The notes: generated by a model not told the origin, from the letters alone. Counted from the stretch's first letter, positions 1 to 12,281 are shown. The stretch is DNA of 64,000 nt from Brachypodius melanocephalos (GCA_013398615.1 VZSR01000479.1:4522152-4586151); one strand, 5' to 3'. A program made the numbers and translations.

Positions 1-1108
1 AGTGGGAGGGACCCCACAGCATAGCAGGGGAAGGACTCCTCTCCCTGAGCAGCAGAGGAAAATCTCAGTGATGAACTGACCCAAACCCACACACCTGGTC
101 TTCCCTGCACTTTCGGTGGGAAGGAGGGAGGGGTTGGGGTGAAAAAAGATGTTTTTAAGGGCTTACTTCACTTCTCATCATCCTCCTCTGATTTTGTTAG
201 TAATAAATTCCTATAAGTTGTGTTCCTTTGTTCCTATAAGTTGAGCCTGTTTTGCCCTTGGAAGGTTTTCTCCCATTCCTTATCTCAATTCATGAACCCT
301 TTGTTCAATATTTTTCTCCCTCTGCCTAGCTGTGGCAGGGAAGGGAGGGTGAGTTCCGTGGGTGCCTGGCATTGGGCCAGCATCACACCACAACAGTGGG
401 GAACCTACACCTTTAGTCTTGGTAGTCAGAACAAATTAGCTGTTTAAGGGCATGGCTGTCATCATCTTGTCACACAACACCCCGGGTTCAGCAGCCAGTG
501 TGGGAGAGGGTGAGCAAGATGAAAATCTTACAGCTGGAAGCCCAGATGTTAAGGGACCTCTGCGTGAGATGCTCAGTGTAAAACCAAAGAGAAAAGTTAA
601 TCTACACTGCACCAAACTGGGCACTTCAGGATGATTCTGCAAATATTGATGGTGACAATACAGAAAGCACCTTCAACATCCCAAGAGCAGCAGGAGAAAA
701 GACAGATGTGTACTTAGGACTTATGTACTGCTTTTAAATGATCAAGGTCTCCCTTCAGCCCTACTGTAGTCTTCCACTCTATTTTCAGATAAGGCATCAG
801 TTCACTCTGTGCCTCAGCTCTTCTGCTCTAAAATGGACTCAATAACAATTTTCTTCTCTCAGCACTGCCTGTCTCACCTGGATGTCAGTGCAAGCCTGTG
901 CCACACCACCCACCTGTACATTAGGAAGTCTATTTTCTGAGCAACAGACACAGGAAAGAGGGTACTAGCTAAAGAGGCACAATGTCAAATATTATGATTG
1001 GAATCACACAGACAGCACCTGGCTGTCAGCAATGTCCCCACTGAGGCCAGCTGGAACTCCTCTCTATTTGTGCTTGGAAAAACTCCACTGGAACACACGG
1101 CCTGAAAA
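1..1108. other. Unique non-coding sequence
   Basis: No gene is supported here. Open frames are at most 75 codons, overlap on both strands and lack protein-like composition. The first 350 bases are rich in C/T and G/A stretches. No repeat family or RNA gene is recognisable before the CR1 tail at 1109. Confidence 0.6.
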
Positions 1109-1206
1109 ATCACAGAATCACAGAATGGTTTGGGTTGGGAGGGCCCTTAAAGACCACCTAGTTCCAACCCCCTGCCATGGGCAGGGACACCTCCCACTAG
1201 ATCAGA
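1109..1206 (-). mobile_element. CR1 LINE 3'-end fragment
   Basis: The left edge carries two copies of the octamer CACAGAAT, the reverse complement of the CR1 3' tail repeat. It is followed by the TGGTTTGGGTTGG word, the AAAGACCACCTAGTTCCAACCCC block and GGGCAGGGACACC. The element is read on the minus strand, with its 3' terminus at the low coordinate. Only about 100 bp of the 3' untranslated end remain, so this is a dead, strongly 5'-truncated copy, as is usual for avian CR1. Divergence from the remembered family consensus is modest. Confidence 0.93.
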
Positions 1207-2091
1207 TCATGGTTTATACGTTTAAGTAAATGGATCCCAAGTTTCTGAAGATGTAGGTGAGGAAAACAACACGGAAATCTAACCTTTAATCTTCTCTACC
1301 TTAGAGCACAATGTTTTCCAAAGGGGCTTCAACTCATCTCCTTCACATGCATTTACAAAACCGCTCACTTGGGCATATTAAACTGGATTTGGGAGTGGTG
1401 TAGTCTATTTTCAGGACAGGATTTAGAGTTTACATTAGAAGATTTCAGTTTAGAAAAGAAGTCAGATAAGCAGAAAAGAAGTCAAGGAATATAGTTTTTT
1501 CATTGCATTAGCCTGCAGCAATTTCTGTTTCAATATAAAAAAAGCAAACTATCACAATTCATTGATGCAGAAGTGTATAGGTAAATGTCAGTGCAAACAC
1601 AATACAAATCTCCCCTAATATCATTTGATGTGGAAAAAAATTACTGATTTTTCTGGCTTTTAACTTCATACAGGTCTGTGATTTCATAATGATGTTTGAC
1701 TCAGGAAATTAAGAGAGAAAATGGGTGCATTTAGAGAGGGTTAATAGGCTCACCATAGATAATGTAAAAAGATGCTGCCAAAACTGTAATAGATGCAGAT
1801 CATTTAAAATTTGATAGGATCACTTAAGACCAAATACAATACACATGAAAGACAGTTCAGTGTTTGCCCAGTAAACAGAATAATGATAAATTGGCCATGT
1901 CAACACAACCCAGGTGCAAATGTGGTTTAAGGGATGTTATGACAGCTCTCTGTCCAGAGAAGCAATGGTTTTCTTTAGAGATTTGGCTTTGGTACAGGCA
2001 GTTTTAGAAATGCACAGAACAGGTAAAGCCAAACAGCCACAGAAAGAGGGATGATGCAGCTAGGAGTGGGGAGTTCAGGACAAGCTCTAAT
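1207..2091. other. Unique AT-rich sequence
   Basis: I see no gene, RNA or recognisable repeat. The stretch is AT-rich with scattered short A and T runs. No open frame of interest occurs. Confidence 0.6.
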
Positions 2092-2319
2092 TTAGTTTAG
2101 ATACTAGAAAGAAGTTCTTGACTTAGATGTTTGTGAGGCCCTGGCACAGGTTACCCAGAGGAGCTGAGGCTGCTCCACCCCTGGAAGTGTCCAAAACCGG
2201 GTTGGACAAGGCTTGGAGCAACCTGGGGTAGTGGAAGGTGTCCCTGCCATGGCAGAGGGTGGGAATGACATGAGCTTTGAAGTGCCCTGAAGCCCAAACC
2301 ATTGTGTGGCTCTGTGAGA
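2092..2319 (+). mobile_element. CR1 LINE 3'-end fragment
   Basis: Sense-strand CR1. The order of recognisable blocks is TAGAAAGAAGTTCTTGAC (2105-2122), GAGGCCCTGGCACAGG (about 2135), CCTGGAAGTGTCCAAAACCGGG, TAGTGGAAGGTGTCCCTGCC, and a degraded tail AACCATTGTGTGGCTCTGTGA. The copy is about 230 bp and keeps only the 3' end. It is more diverged than the copies at 1109 and 27192, so it is probably an older insertion. Short open frames across it are by-products of the repeat. Confidence 0.92.
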
Positions 2320-4670
2320 AGGTCACAGAGGTGTCCTGGCTGATAATGCAGCAGAGAATCCTCCAGGTGCTCTCGGAGAAACCACGCTGACAACAGAAAG
2401 GTGCTTCTGCCTTCCGAGCAAGGGCTTCTTTTCAAAGTTACCCATCCTATCAAATCACACAGAAACTGAGAAGAACATAATAATCATCAGAACCTTTAGG
2501 ATACATCACTGAATAATAAACCACAGCAAAGCACTGGGTTCCCAGTGAGCTGAATTGCCTTTATCTCTGCCCCTGTGTGCAACATACAGCAAAAATGCTG
2601 GTGAATTTTTGTCTTTACTTACATTTTGGGCAAGTCATTTGCTTACTGCTCAATGACCATTGAGTTAAAAGGAAGATCAGCCCAGTCCCCAGGCACATCT
2701 CAGTAGTCCAGGTCTGTGATGCCAAACCAAACCTGCAGAGTCCTTTGATAACACTACCCTTCACTCTGGAGATTGAGAAACTCTCTTGGTATTAGCTTTT
2801 GTTTTCTCTTTTACACCTTTTCACTTGTGGTAGCCTTCTCACCTCACAGATGGGCTGTCCTAGTAGAGTTTGTCTCCACCCACGTTACTCCAGCAATTAA
2901 TTTTACACCTCAGCAACCTGGCTGAGAGCATCTTTTTCCCAGCCCTGCTGAGATCCATCTCCAGGTTTGTGCCCTTCACTGAGCCATGTGCAGATGTGTG
3001 TCACAGCCATCACAAATGTGACTGAAGGCAGGAGCTCAAGAGGCAGCAGTGAACATGCCTGCCTGGTCCTGGCAGCCCACACTGGGGCAAAGCTTGTTAT
3101 ACTCTCCATACAACATTTTTATCCCCTTTATAAAGGAATTTTTTTAAAAAAACACCTTCCATGAGCCTGGTTTAGTGCAACGTCTCTCTTCAAAACCATT
3201 CAAACCATAATGAGCTCCTCAAGGAAGATTCTCTGAGTTAACTAAAAGGTAACATAAGAATAGATAAATTAACAGCATTACGACCCTAAAGGGACAATTT
3301 CTTTCAGAATTAAGTCAGTCTATTTTATTAAGCTTAACTCACTTTCAAGGAAAATATTTTTGAAGGGAGGAATGAGTGATGTAAAATACAAGTTTCCATC
3401 AAAGATCAAATATAATTGTTCAGTATAAGGAGAAAAGAAGGAAGCAATACTAGCAGTTTTAATGGCACTGACAGTGAACCAAACCCGAGCTTGACAAACT
3501 TTGGAAAAATACAATGCTATAATAAATAAATATTTAAATTGTATTATCCACTGGGAATCAGCCTCTCTTGTACTGTGAATGTCTCAGATGTTTTGTCATT
3601 TCTATCTGATTGTTGCTTTATATAAACAGTTCCAAGTCAGATTTACTCCTGATATTTCTGTCTGACCCTTGTCCAGCTGAGACTTTCCTTCCAGGTGGAA
3701 AGTCTGGGACAAAGGAAGTCATTCTCACACCTTTCCAGGTGTTCAAATCCCCATTTATTAGTCTACTCTGACGTGAGTATTCTAACGAGAGGAAAACATT
3801 AATTCACCACAGAAAACCATCCTGTGCTCTGGCAGCAGCTTTTCTGAGGAAGAAATTCTGGCCACGTGGAAGTGATGACAAAGCTGCCTTTAAGTTCAGC
3901 ACAGCCAAAATTCCAGCCTTTATAGCCAAACCTGAAGCTTTAAAACACAGAATGACCTGGGCTTATGAAAACTGAATTATTGTTGTTTAGGTTTAATGCT
4001 TATAACTTTAATAATTTCTTCAATGTATGCTCATTCAAAACCTGAAATTTATAAATAATGGCCTACTTACACTCTATATTTATTTATGTAAACATATATA
4101 ATTTTCCTGTTCAAAAACAGAAGTTATTTTTCTAGTAATGCCTCTCCTCTATCTTTTTTGTGAAAATAACTATCCAGTAAATAGAAGAGAGGAAAAATTT
4201 ATTCTGAAAATAATTTCTATTTTTTAACAGAGAATTTAAATCAATTTGATGTGTCACCTGGAGTAAAGTCAGAAATCTCAAATGCTGACATATGGCAAAG
4301 CATCCCCAGCGCTGCTGGGAGCACCTGTTCTCACATGACAAATCTGCATAAGAGGCTTTGGAGGACAGCAAAAATGTCAAAATCAGGGAAATCACAGCTC
4401 CTGACCTCAAAGCACGTGCACAGCTCCACAAACTCAATAATCCCCACCAATATCCTCAGCTGTCAGGGAAATCCTGGACCCCCTGGAGACACCTAGGGCT
4501 CCAGGGTTAATTTCTCACTCAAGTCCAAGGGCAGAGCAAGCTCCAAGCAAGAGGAGAAGCTCAGTCTGGGTGAAACAGAGAGTTTGGAGTGGTGAGGCTC
4601 TTAAAAAGGGCATGGTCTTAGCATGGCAAACAGGAAACCTGTGTTTTTTGAGGGGATAATCAGATATATA
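2320..4670. other. Unique non-coding sequence
   Basis: No gene or known repeat is visible. There are AT-rich stretches near 3500-3540 and 4000-4200 and a short T7A7-type symmetric run near 3140. The 4132-4437 open frame on the minus strand (101 codons) starts in a plausible hydrophobic run but then degenerates, and I do not support it as coding. Confidence 0.55.
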
Positions 4671-4788
4671 GAATCATAGAATGATTTGGGTGGGAAGGAT
4701 CTCAAAGCTCATCTTTAAGCCCCCCCTGCTATGGGCAGCAACAGCGTCCACTAGACCAGAAGCCCTGCCCAACCTGGCCACCAACACA
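4671..4788 (-). mobile_element. CR1 LINE 3'-end fragment
   Basis: Antisense CR1 3' end. The left edge GAATCATAGAATGATTTGGG is the reverse complement of the tail repeat. It is followed by GGAAGGATCTCAAAGCTCATC, a CCCCCCCTGC tract, CACTAGACCAG and GCCCTGCCCAACCTGGCC. It is about 118 bp long, 5'-truncated and internally diverged. Confidence 0.88.
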
Positions 4789-5577
4789 CCACACCTGACA
4801 GCAAACAACTTCACTCTGCATTCATTTACACCATTCCTCCTCCAAAAAATTCCCAGCAGGAGATGAACAGCATTCAGCCCCTCCAATGTCCAGACACATT
4901 ATTTTCAATTTGTGCACAAGCCAAGGCCAGCAGCACAGGCCATGGCTTCCCAGGGCACTGCTCATTCCAGAGGCATCACACACCCCGTGATTTAATCACA
5001 ATTTCATCTGCTCCAGTCATGGCCTGCAGCTTTGTATCATCCAGGGGGGGATGATGACCACAGGACTGGTGACCACACAGGCTGACATGACTGCTGACTG
5101 TCCCCCTGCACAGAGGTGCCCAATTTGCTGGGTCACACCACCCAGCCTTTATGGCACCCACCTGTGACCACATCATTTGATATTTTGTACAAGGGCATGG
5201 CTGTTCATTCTGGGCAAAAACTCACATCCCTCTCTCTCTCTGCCATGGAAGCCACAGTGGCAAGTCAAGCTGCACAGCTAAAATTTCTTTTGGTTCTTAT
5301 AAGCTGAATCTACATAAAGCTAAATCTAACAACCTTGCAATGAAAACTTCATCTTTGTCATTTTACATCACGTGGGAATCTGGATGATAAAAAGGCCCCA
5401 TTTTCTAATTTCTTAATGAATAAAAAATCAATATGTAGAACCTTTGGCTTTAGGGTTTGATTTAGGTTTTTTATATTTATATTATTTATTAATAATTTCT
5501 TTTAAAATCAATCCTAAATATATATAAACTGTTATGAATACATAAACAGAAAATATCATACAGAAATATACATACAG
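4789..5577. other. Unique non-coding sequence
   Basis: No coding evidence. The sequence contains a C/A-rich part (4790-5300) and an AT-rich part (5320-5570). The overlapping 60-70 codon frames on both strands have no recognisable domain. Confidence 0.55.
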
Positions 5578-5661
5578 AAAATCTCCACAAAAACCCCCAA
5601 AAACAAGAACAAAAAAAAAAAGCCCAATCAAACCCCCCAAAATTACAAAAAAAGTAAAAAG
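5578..5661. repeat. A/C-rich low-complexity tract
   Basis: The plus strand is nearly all A and C, with runs of A up to 11 bases and blocks of CCCC. This is simple low-complexity DNA. The minus-strand open frames rich in Phe and Gly across it (5482-5689) are artefacts of this composition. Confidence 0.8.
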
Positions 5662-5814
5662 GGGCAAGGATTTTTCCTAAAGCAGCCAAAGCAAAAACTG
5701 AGTGAAGACCTCAGGGTTGGAAATGCTGGCAGGCACTTTAATTTGAAGACAGTGTAAAACATGCAGGGAATCCTGGATGCCACCCACAGGAGAATATTAA
5801 AATGTTTCCCTTCT

Positions 5815-6130
5815 ATTATTATGCTTGTCTATATTTTGTCTTAAAATCCACATAGGGATTGCCAGAGCTTGTTAGCTGGCTTTAATAGTTGCATTAATAA
5901 ATCCTATAAACTAATTGTGTAGTGACTAAGTTAATTACATTCAAACGAGATATTCCTCTGGAAATATGATAAAGAATTTATAAAGAGAGATGCTCCTGTC
6001 TGTGAGTCCAAAAATAATAACCAGCCAGCAACCCAAATACCCAAATTCAGCTGTAATATGTGATTAAATTGATGGCTGTGTGCATAAGCAAACTGCAACA
6101 ATCACAAGAAAGTATTAAAGTGAATTATTT
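5815..6130. other. AT-rich block, possible conserved non-coding element
   Basis: This block has non-repetitive AT-rich sequence with several TAAT-type homeodomain words and TTTATAA/TAAATT words, and no simple-repeat decay. Such texture is typical of vertebrate conserved enhancers but is not proof. There is no open frame and no repeat match. The call is inference from texture only. Confidence 0.2.
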
Positions 6131-7323
6131 ACCCAATAAAACAATGAATGAAAGCAGTGCACTGAGCTTTCCTCAGGGCCAGCAGTTTAGCTTCCAGGCA
6201 AAGGTGGGAACCTGATCCTAAGCCCCCGTTATTTTTTTTAACAAGTAGGACAAGTATACGACTCTATAACAAGAATCTCTTTTTCCATTGGTCTGACAAG
6301 CAAACCATGAACTTTAGCTCCCATCAAACACAGATGATAGTTTGTGTGCTGAGCAAAAAAGCCTCTTTGGAGCTGAAATAACTTATGGGTCCTGTCCTGC
6401 CCTGCAGGTGCCTGCTGGCCCTGGGGCCTCCTTCTCTGCTAGGGCATGTTATTTCTGTCAGACAGCAAGTCCCAAGTACTGATGCTCTCTCAGATGAAAG
6501 TTTTGGGTTACTTTGGGCCAGTGGTCATGTTAAAAGAGCTCAGCTAACAAGCCAACACCAAAAAAAGGCACAGAGCAATCCCGAGGCACAAGAGTGTTTT
6601 ACCTCCTCTTAATTAAATTAAATCAAATAACCTTGCTGTAAATTTAATGGAGAAGCTGGTCCTGGCTGCTGTCAAAACCTCACTCCAAGGCAGTGTTCAC
6701 TATTTTGAGCAGGGGGGAAAAACAACAGCCCCTTGCTCAGGTCAGCATCTGTAAGAAGAGTTGGAGTGACCTCAAAGCTGCTAACCCAGGGTTAAACTGC
6801 ATGTGCTTGCTGCAGATGGGCTGAGTCTGTCAACCAGACACTCACCATGACCAGAACACCAGATTTAAATAACAACAACTGGGCTGGTGGAAAAAGCACC
6901 AGAAGTTAAGCTCTTAAGTGCATCATTCAACTCATAAATAGTTGATTTCAAGACTGCAGAGTATCAAATTAATAGGAGCCGCCTGGGGCTTAGCATTGAG
7001 AAAGTCAGGTGAGATTCCATTCAAGAGCCTGGCTACAGGAGACAGATTTTGGCTTTAATTTTTGAAAAAAAAATATTGACTGAGAAGACTTTCATGTCAT
7101 GCTCTACTTGCACAGGATATTCATGAAATAGATGCCAGAATTCAAGGTTTTAAGCTTTGTACTCCAACACTGAGCCAAGGACATCAATGGATACAAGACA
7201 GATGGAGCAGCAACTGAGGTAGCTGCAGTTTTATGGAGCATGGGCCACCTTGCCTTGTTTTCTGACAGTGACAGCAGCAGTTGTGGCCCTCAGGCAGTGT
7301 CACCCCTCTGCAACTCACCCCAT
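6131..7323. other. Unique non-coding sequence
   Basis: No gene, RNA or known repeat found. The 6385-6612 open frame (75 codons) ends in a low-complexity Gln/Ser stretch and has no recognisable motif. Confidence 0.55.
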
Positions 7324-7446
7324 GTGTTGTCCAAAGCCAGGCTGGATGGGGCTTGGAACAACCTGGTATAGTGGAAGGTATCCATGGAAGAGGAGTTGGA
7401 ACTGGATGATCTTTAAGGTCTCTTCTGATCTAAACCATTCTATGAA
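7324..7446 (+). mobile_element. CR1 LINE 3'-end fragment
   Basis: Sense-strand CR1 3' end of about 120 bp. Visible blocks are CCAAAGCCAGGCTGGATGGG, TAGTGGAAGGT, GAGTTGGAACTGGATGATC and the terminal CCATTCTATGA. A small deletion removes the GTCCCTGCC part between the GGAAGGT and CATGG words. 5'-truncated and non-functional. Confidence 0.92.
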
Positions 7447-8240
7447 TGCAGTTACTCATTACCCTTCCCTTTTTTTGGAGATGCAGAAAAACAATTTTCA
7501 GTAGAAAGCGAATTACCCAAAGAAATCACTCAGCTATCTTAGTGTAAGCAAAGCCAGCTTCAAAGCACACATCTGGTAAATTGAGTTTGAGTTCAAACAC
7601 CTGAGAGGATAAAATCACAGAAAAAGTGCATGAAATTAAGTTCTGACAAACCTCTTGCTCCAGCAGTACGAATGGGGTTGCTGTAATGATAGAAAACTAT
7701 TGATTGCCATCTACTGTCTCGTTCAATTGATTAGGTCCTGCAAATCTCCAATAACACTCATGTCATTAGAAGCCAGTATTGTGCTCTTGTGGCTATGATT
7801 GATTGCTGTGCTATCACAGCTTGGATCGTCTGATAGTACAAGTGTTGGGGAGCCTGGTTATTGATTTGTAGATAAAAATGTTCCAGCACCTTGAGACCTG
7901 TCAGTGAAACTCTTTGGAGGCAAAATAGCACTGTACTTTCATGGTAGGTCATTTGCTAATTAAGTTAATTTCCAAAGAATTTTTTGGGGGGAAGAGCTGT
8001 TGCACCAGGCAGGTGGCAAAAGTACTGAAGGACCAGGTCAACATGATCCACCTGAGCTAACAGATCCTTGAACAGACTTACATATTTCTAATTTTAAGGT
8101 TAAATTTATTCTTAAGTGATCACAGTATGAACATCACTGTAAAATTTGGACTAATGATGCAGGTGCTTCTCAAGAAGAGTCAGCAGCAAGGTCAGCTCTC
8201 TGTATTTTCCATAAAGCAGATGTACAGTGCTGAACAGCTC
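7447..8240. other. Unique sequence with a possible conserved block at 7740-7880
   Basis: No gene seen. The part from 7740 to 7880 has ATTGATTG, GCTGTGCTATCACAGC (6-bp arms GCTGTG/CACAGC around CTAT) and TTATTGATTTG words in non-repetitive sequence. This is compatible with a conserved regulatory block but not shown to be one. The rest is featureless. Confidence 0.3.
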
Positions 8241-8505
8241 CATGGAACCACAGAATGGTTTGGATTGAAAGGGACCTTGAAGATCATCCAGTCCCAATCC
8301 CTCTGCCATGGGCAGGGACACCTTCCACTAGGCCAGGTTGCTCCAAATCCCATCCAACCCTGAGCACTTTCAGGGATGAAGAAGCCACAGCTTCTCTGGA
8401 CAACCTGTGCAGGACCTCACCACCCTTACAGTAAACAATTTCTTCTCAATATCTAATCTAATCTTCCTTTCAAGCCCTTCTGCATCTGATCCCTCTTGGG
8501 ACCCC
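8241..8505 (-). mobile_element. CR1 LINE 3'-end fragment (about 265 bp)
   Basis: One of the longer CR1 copies here, read on the minus strand. From the 3' tail inward it shows ACCACAGAATGGTTTGG, GGGACCTTGAAGATCATCCAG, CATGGGCAGGGACACC, CACTAGGCCAGGTTGCTC, CATCCAACCCTGAGCACTTTCAGGGATG, CCTCACCACCCTTACAGTAA and ATTTCTTCTCAATATCTAAT. The last blocks lie upstream of the conserved terminal region. No reverse transcriptase coding sequence is retained. Confidence 0.95.
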
Positions 8506-9120
8506 ATTTTTTATCAGTAGTCATTTCACCAAAAAGTGCTATCTAATCCACCTCCCAAACCCCATAAATCCAATTGTTTTCTTAGTCAGGTTCTGTTAGC
8601 TTTTCTTCAAAACAAATCTCAGAAGGCCACTGACAGTGTTCATCTAATTACACTGCTCATTCATCTCTAGTGCTAAAGCATGGTGAAATTAGGTCTTATT
8701 AGTTGGTACATTTTAATTTGGCTTTTCATAGGGTGATTGGCACATTGGAATTACTGCACTCCCTGGGATGTATTCAATCCAGCTGTTGTTCTGCATGGTA
8801 GTAAGGCACGAGGTCAGCTGCTGGGACTGAGTTTCCCAGTGGAAGCCTTGAGTCAGAACTGCAAAACCAAGAGTCCAATTTGGGTGTAACTTTTCCTTTT
8901 ACATCATCGTTATAACACAAAATACGATTTTTTTTTCTTCTAATTATAAATTTTGAATAATTGCTGTGAATTGCATCCTTCCTCAGAAAATCTCTCTTTT
9001 TCTTTTTTTTTAAATTTAACCCATTTATATATCACTCCAGTGATCCAGATTTTTAAAATTCACATTCACACACTAAAAGCCTGAAAATTCCCAAACTCAC
9101 CACATTAACACACCTGTATA
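8506..9120. other. Unique AT-rich sequence
   Basis: I see no gene or recognisable repeat. There are T-rich runs around 8930-9015. Confidence 0.55.
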
Positions 9121-9441
9121 TTGAAGGAGACTTTTTCTAAGACCTTAAACCAATTCAAAGATAACCTTTTTCATTCTGTAGCAGCCAAACTAAAATACCC
9201 AATAAACAAGTTTCTAGAGCGTGAAAACATATTTCAACATCATTACTGCACTGGAGAATTTGAGGTTTCAAAAGAAGAGCTTGCATGTGTAGATGACCTT
9301 TGTCAGGGTGCCAAAAACGTCTTTTTGGAAAAATATACTTTCATGTTACAACGTGGGGTTTTTTATGTGAAAAATGCACTTTATATACAACGAGATGTAA
9401 GAGCAGAGCCCACAGAGGAGGTCAAAGTGAAGGACTCCTGA
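9121..9441 (+). other. 106-codon open frame, coding status unproven
   Basis: The frame starts at a TTG codon rather than ATG and runs 106 codons to TGA. Its composition is more protein-like than most frames in the window, being rich in Lys, Glu, Phe and Val with few Ser/Cys runs. I recognise no domain, signal peptide or family. There is no strong splice acceptor or polypyrimidine tract upstream, while a donor-like AT|GTAAGA occurs near 9390. It could be a chance open stretch, an exon fragment or an old repeat-derived frame. Chance is most likely. Confidence 0.12.
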
Positions 9442-10432
9442 TGACCTGAGAAAGGATGCTCTAGGAGAAGACATGTGCAAGGTTATGCCATGTCCCTGGG
9501 TTTGGATGTTCCTCTCCCAATGTGGATCAAATGAGCTATTTTTGAACTGTGCATGCCAAAGCGAATGTCCTCTGCCTGAACTGCAAGCAAAGACCTGAAG
9601 AGTGGTGATGAAGCTTGACTTTATTAATGGCTGAGAACATCTCCCTCTACCCTGCCTTGAGCTATTGCTCCATAGAGCAGAACCATCTCCTGTTGTCCCA
9701 CTTCAGCAAGGGAAAATTTGGGTCATGCAGAGAAGCTCTTGCTACTTCACCTAAATTGCAAAAATAAAGACAGCATCATTGTGTGTTGCTGTAGAGACAC
9801 TGCTTTTAGCTTTACCAGCTTGTGATTGCTCTCGAGCACATGTTTGTTTAGAGAAAACACAATATGGCCAGGGTCTGGGAAAGCTCAGCAGCATGCATTA
9901 GTTCCTGAATTTGTTGATTAGAACTCATGAAAATTGATATTTCTAAGTAAATATGCCACACAAAAATATTTCTCAGTGGCATGTAATTCATAGAAAACAT
10001 GAGGTTTGGCACCACACTTATACAATTTCCCTTAGAAAAATGAAGACTGCAAATCTTCACAAGGACTGTGCTTAGTTTCCAATTATTTTATAGTGCTGTC
10101 CTGACCTTTCTTTTTAACACAATATTGTTTGCTTTTTACATTACTGCTGCTAAAAGGCTTGGCAGAGGTTTATGTTGTAATGACCAAGTGATCCCTTTCA
10201 GCTTTGTCTGATCTATTGTTCTGTATTTGAGTCAATTACAGTCAGTCATTCCTGATTACAGAGTGGCAATGCCTCTGATGTTCCTGACCTTTATCTTCAC
10301 CTTGGGGCAGCACCTCTGAGGATGGGGGCAGGAGGTGGCTCATCCTGCACAGCTGACACTGTTTGCCTGTAAAATAGGCACAATCAATAATTGGAGGATG
10401 GTCCCACAGGATGAGATCCTGCTATTTAATCA
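9442..10432. other. Unique non-coding sequence
   Basis: No gene or RNA recognised. Minus-strand frame 9848-10060 is short and without motif. Confidence 0.55.
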
Positions 10433-10700
10433 TCACAGAATCAGAGAACCATTTTGGTTGGAAATGCCCTCTGAGATCATCAAGTCCTACCATTAACCCA
10501 GCACTGCCAAGGCCACCACAACCCACATCCCCAAGTGCCACGTCTACACATCTTTTAAATGCCTCTAGGAATGGTGATTCAGCCATTGCCCTGGGTAGTC
10601 TGTTCTGTTGCTTGAAAATCCTTTCCATGAAGAAATTGTTCCTAATATCCAGCCTAATCCTTCCTTGGCCCGTTCCTCTTCTCCTATTACTTGTGATCCC
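10433..10700 (-). mobile_element. CR1 LINE fragment of a divergent subfamily
   Basis: Antisense CR1 whose tail TCACAGAATCAGAGAACC is followed by a body unlike the copies at 1109 and 8241: GAGATCATCAAGTCCTACCATTAACCCAGCACTGCCAAGGCC, then CCAAGTGCCACGTCTACACATC, a GGTGATTCAGCCATTGCCCTGGG block and CAGCCTAATCCTTCC. The same body type occurs at 32495. Homology may extend to about 10745 at low similarity. Overlapping open frames on both strands (10411-10752) are repeat artefacts. Positions of the blocks: 10461-10510, 10535-10555, 10576-10600 and 10650-10665. Confidence 0.88.
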
Positions 10701-12281
10701 CATTCTCTTCCTTACTCTCTGGTCTCTTCCCTTCCAGCCTGGCAACATTTAATCATTTATTAAAGCTTGATAATATTTTTTGTCTATTTTTACTTTAGTT
10801 GAGGTGAATTGCTTTAGTTTCACTTATTCCCCTCCTCTGGAGAGCAGCTTTGCCATAAACAGGTGACTTTTGGGCTCATGCTTTGTAAAAGTGTTCTCAG
10901 GATCCCAGAGGACATTTTGGGTGGTAAAACAAAAGTGATGCTTCAAATAGCAAAGCCTTCAAATATAGGAGGCCTCACCATTCTTTATTTCAAAGTCCCA
11001 AACCATTTAAACCAAAAGGAGCATTTAATTCAAAGACCCTATGGGGCATTTTTTAAAATATTGCTGAAGTGGTCTGCTACCTTTAGCAATAAAAAAAAAA
11101 AAATTCGAGAATATAAAAGCAGATTAAAACCCCTATTCTGTTAGAAAAATCCACAAAAATAGCCTTAGCTGTGAGTTCCTGCTTTTTCTGTAAAAAAGAG
11201 ACATTTCCCTGCAGGTACCCCCCACTTCTTCTCTTACATGACCTTTGCAAAAGTTTAAAACAAATTACAAGGAATTGACAGCTAAAGGATACCTGTTTGC
11301 CTCTCTGAAGTTAAGAATACTGACTAAAGCGAAAGAATATGTTCTTTTCCCTTCTTTTCTGAAAAGTTAGGAAAAGAAAATTAGCTGTTGTGCTTCTGAC
11401 AAATTCTTGCACCAAATTTGGTCCTAGAACACATGTGGAAGGCATGTTACACAGTGCACAGAAACCTAAAGGGAAGATGTCAATCTCTGCTTAATTTAGG
11501 CAATTTCTTAAACTTTGAAGTCCGGTTCAAGAAGATGGATTAAATACCCATTGCTGGGTGACCAAAGCCACACACCCCCAATCAGAAAGATTATTACTTA
11601 ATTCATGTAAATTACAGCATCTATCACTGAGCAAGAGGCAAGAAACCCTTGTGAGAGATGAACACCAACAGATGGAGGGATGCTCTGCCTTCAGATTACA
11701 TTTTCTTCAAAGAGGTACAGCCACATCCATTCGCTGACCCGAGTGCAAAATGCTGGACTTTTTCCTAAAAAAAGGTAAGACTCATGGCCCAGGACTGCTG
11801 CAAAAGTAGCAGATCAATGAAAACATTTCTGGCAAAAATTCCAGCATGCATTTGTAAGGGAAGCTGTATTCCAAGAAACAGAAAAGCTTTGCTATTTATT
11901 TCCAGTTAGTCAGGCATGTTCCCTGTAAGAAGTCCTTTTCCATAAAGCCCTCCAAGTTTAACCTGGTATGCTCTGTGATATTCCAGCTGTCAAACCAGAT
12001 CCCCATCAACTTTTTCTTTTTTACTCTTGACCTGAGTTTCTCTAAGAACACTGCTTTAAATTAGCTCCCACGAGAAATATGACAGTAAATTCCTCGCTTC
12101 ATGATGGTGATGGAAGTTGCCATTGTTTTCCCATCATTATTGTGATGTTTAAGGCATCGGAGGAGAGGGATCATTTGTTAGTGCTCTTGTTTGCTTTCTG
12201 CTCACAAGAGGAAACATAGGTGGAGATTTATTGACAGCCTTGAAAAATAGCACGGTGCTTTCTTTTGCAAGAGTTAATTTA
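10701..12281. other. Unique non-coding sequence
   Basis: Contains an A13 run at 11091-11103. The 10863-11144 frame runs through this poly-A and is not supported as coding. No other feature is visible up to the LTR target-site duplication. Confidence 0.55.

Noticed and set aside
8800..8820. TAAGGCACG word resembling the miR-124 5' part
   Set aside because: The match ends after nine bases and no precursor hairpin can be formed by the flanks.
10411..10752. Overlapping 108-113 codon frames on both strands
   Set aside because: They lie within a CR1 fragment.
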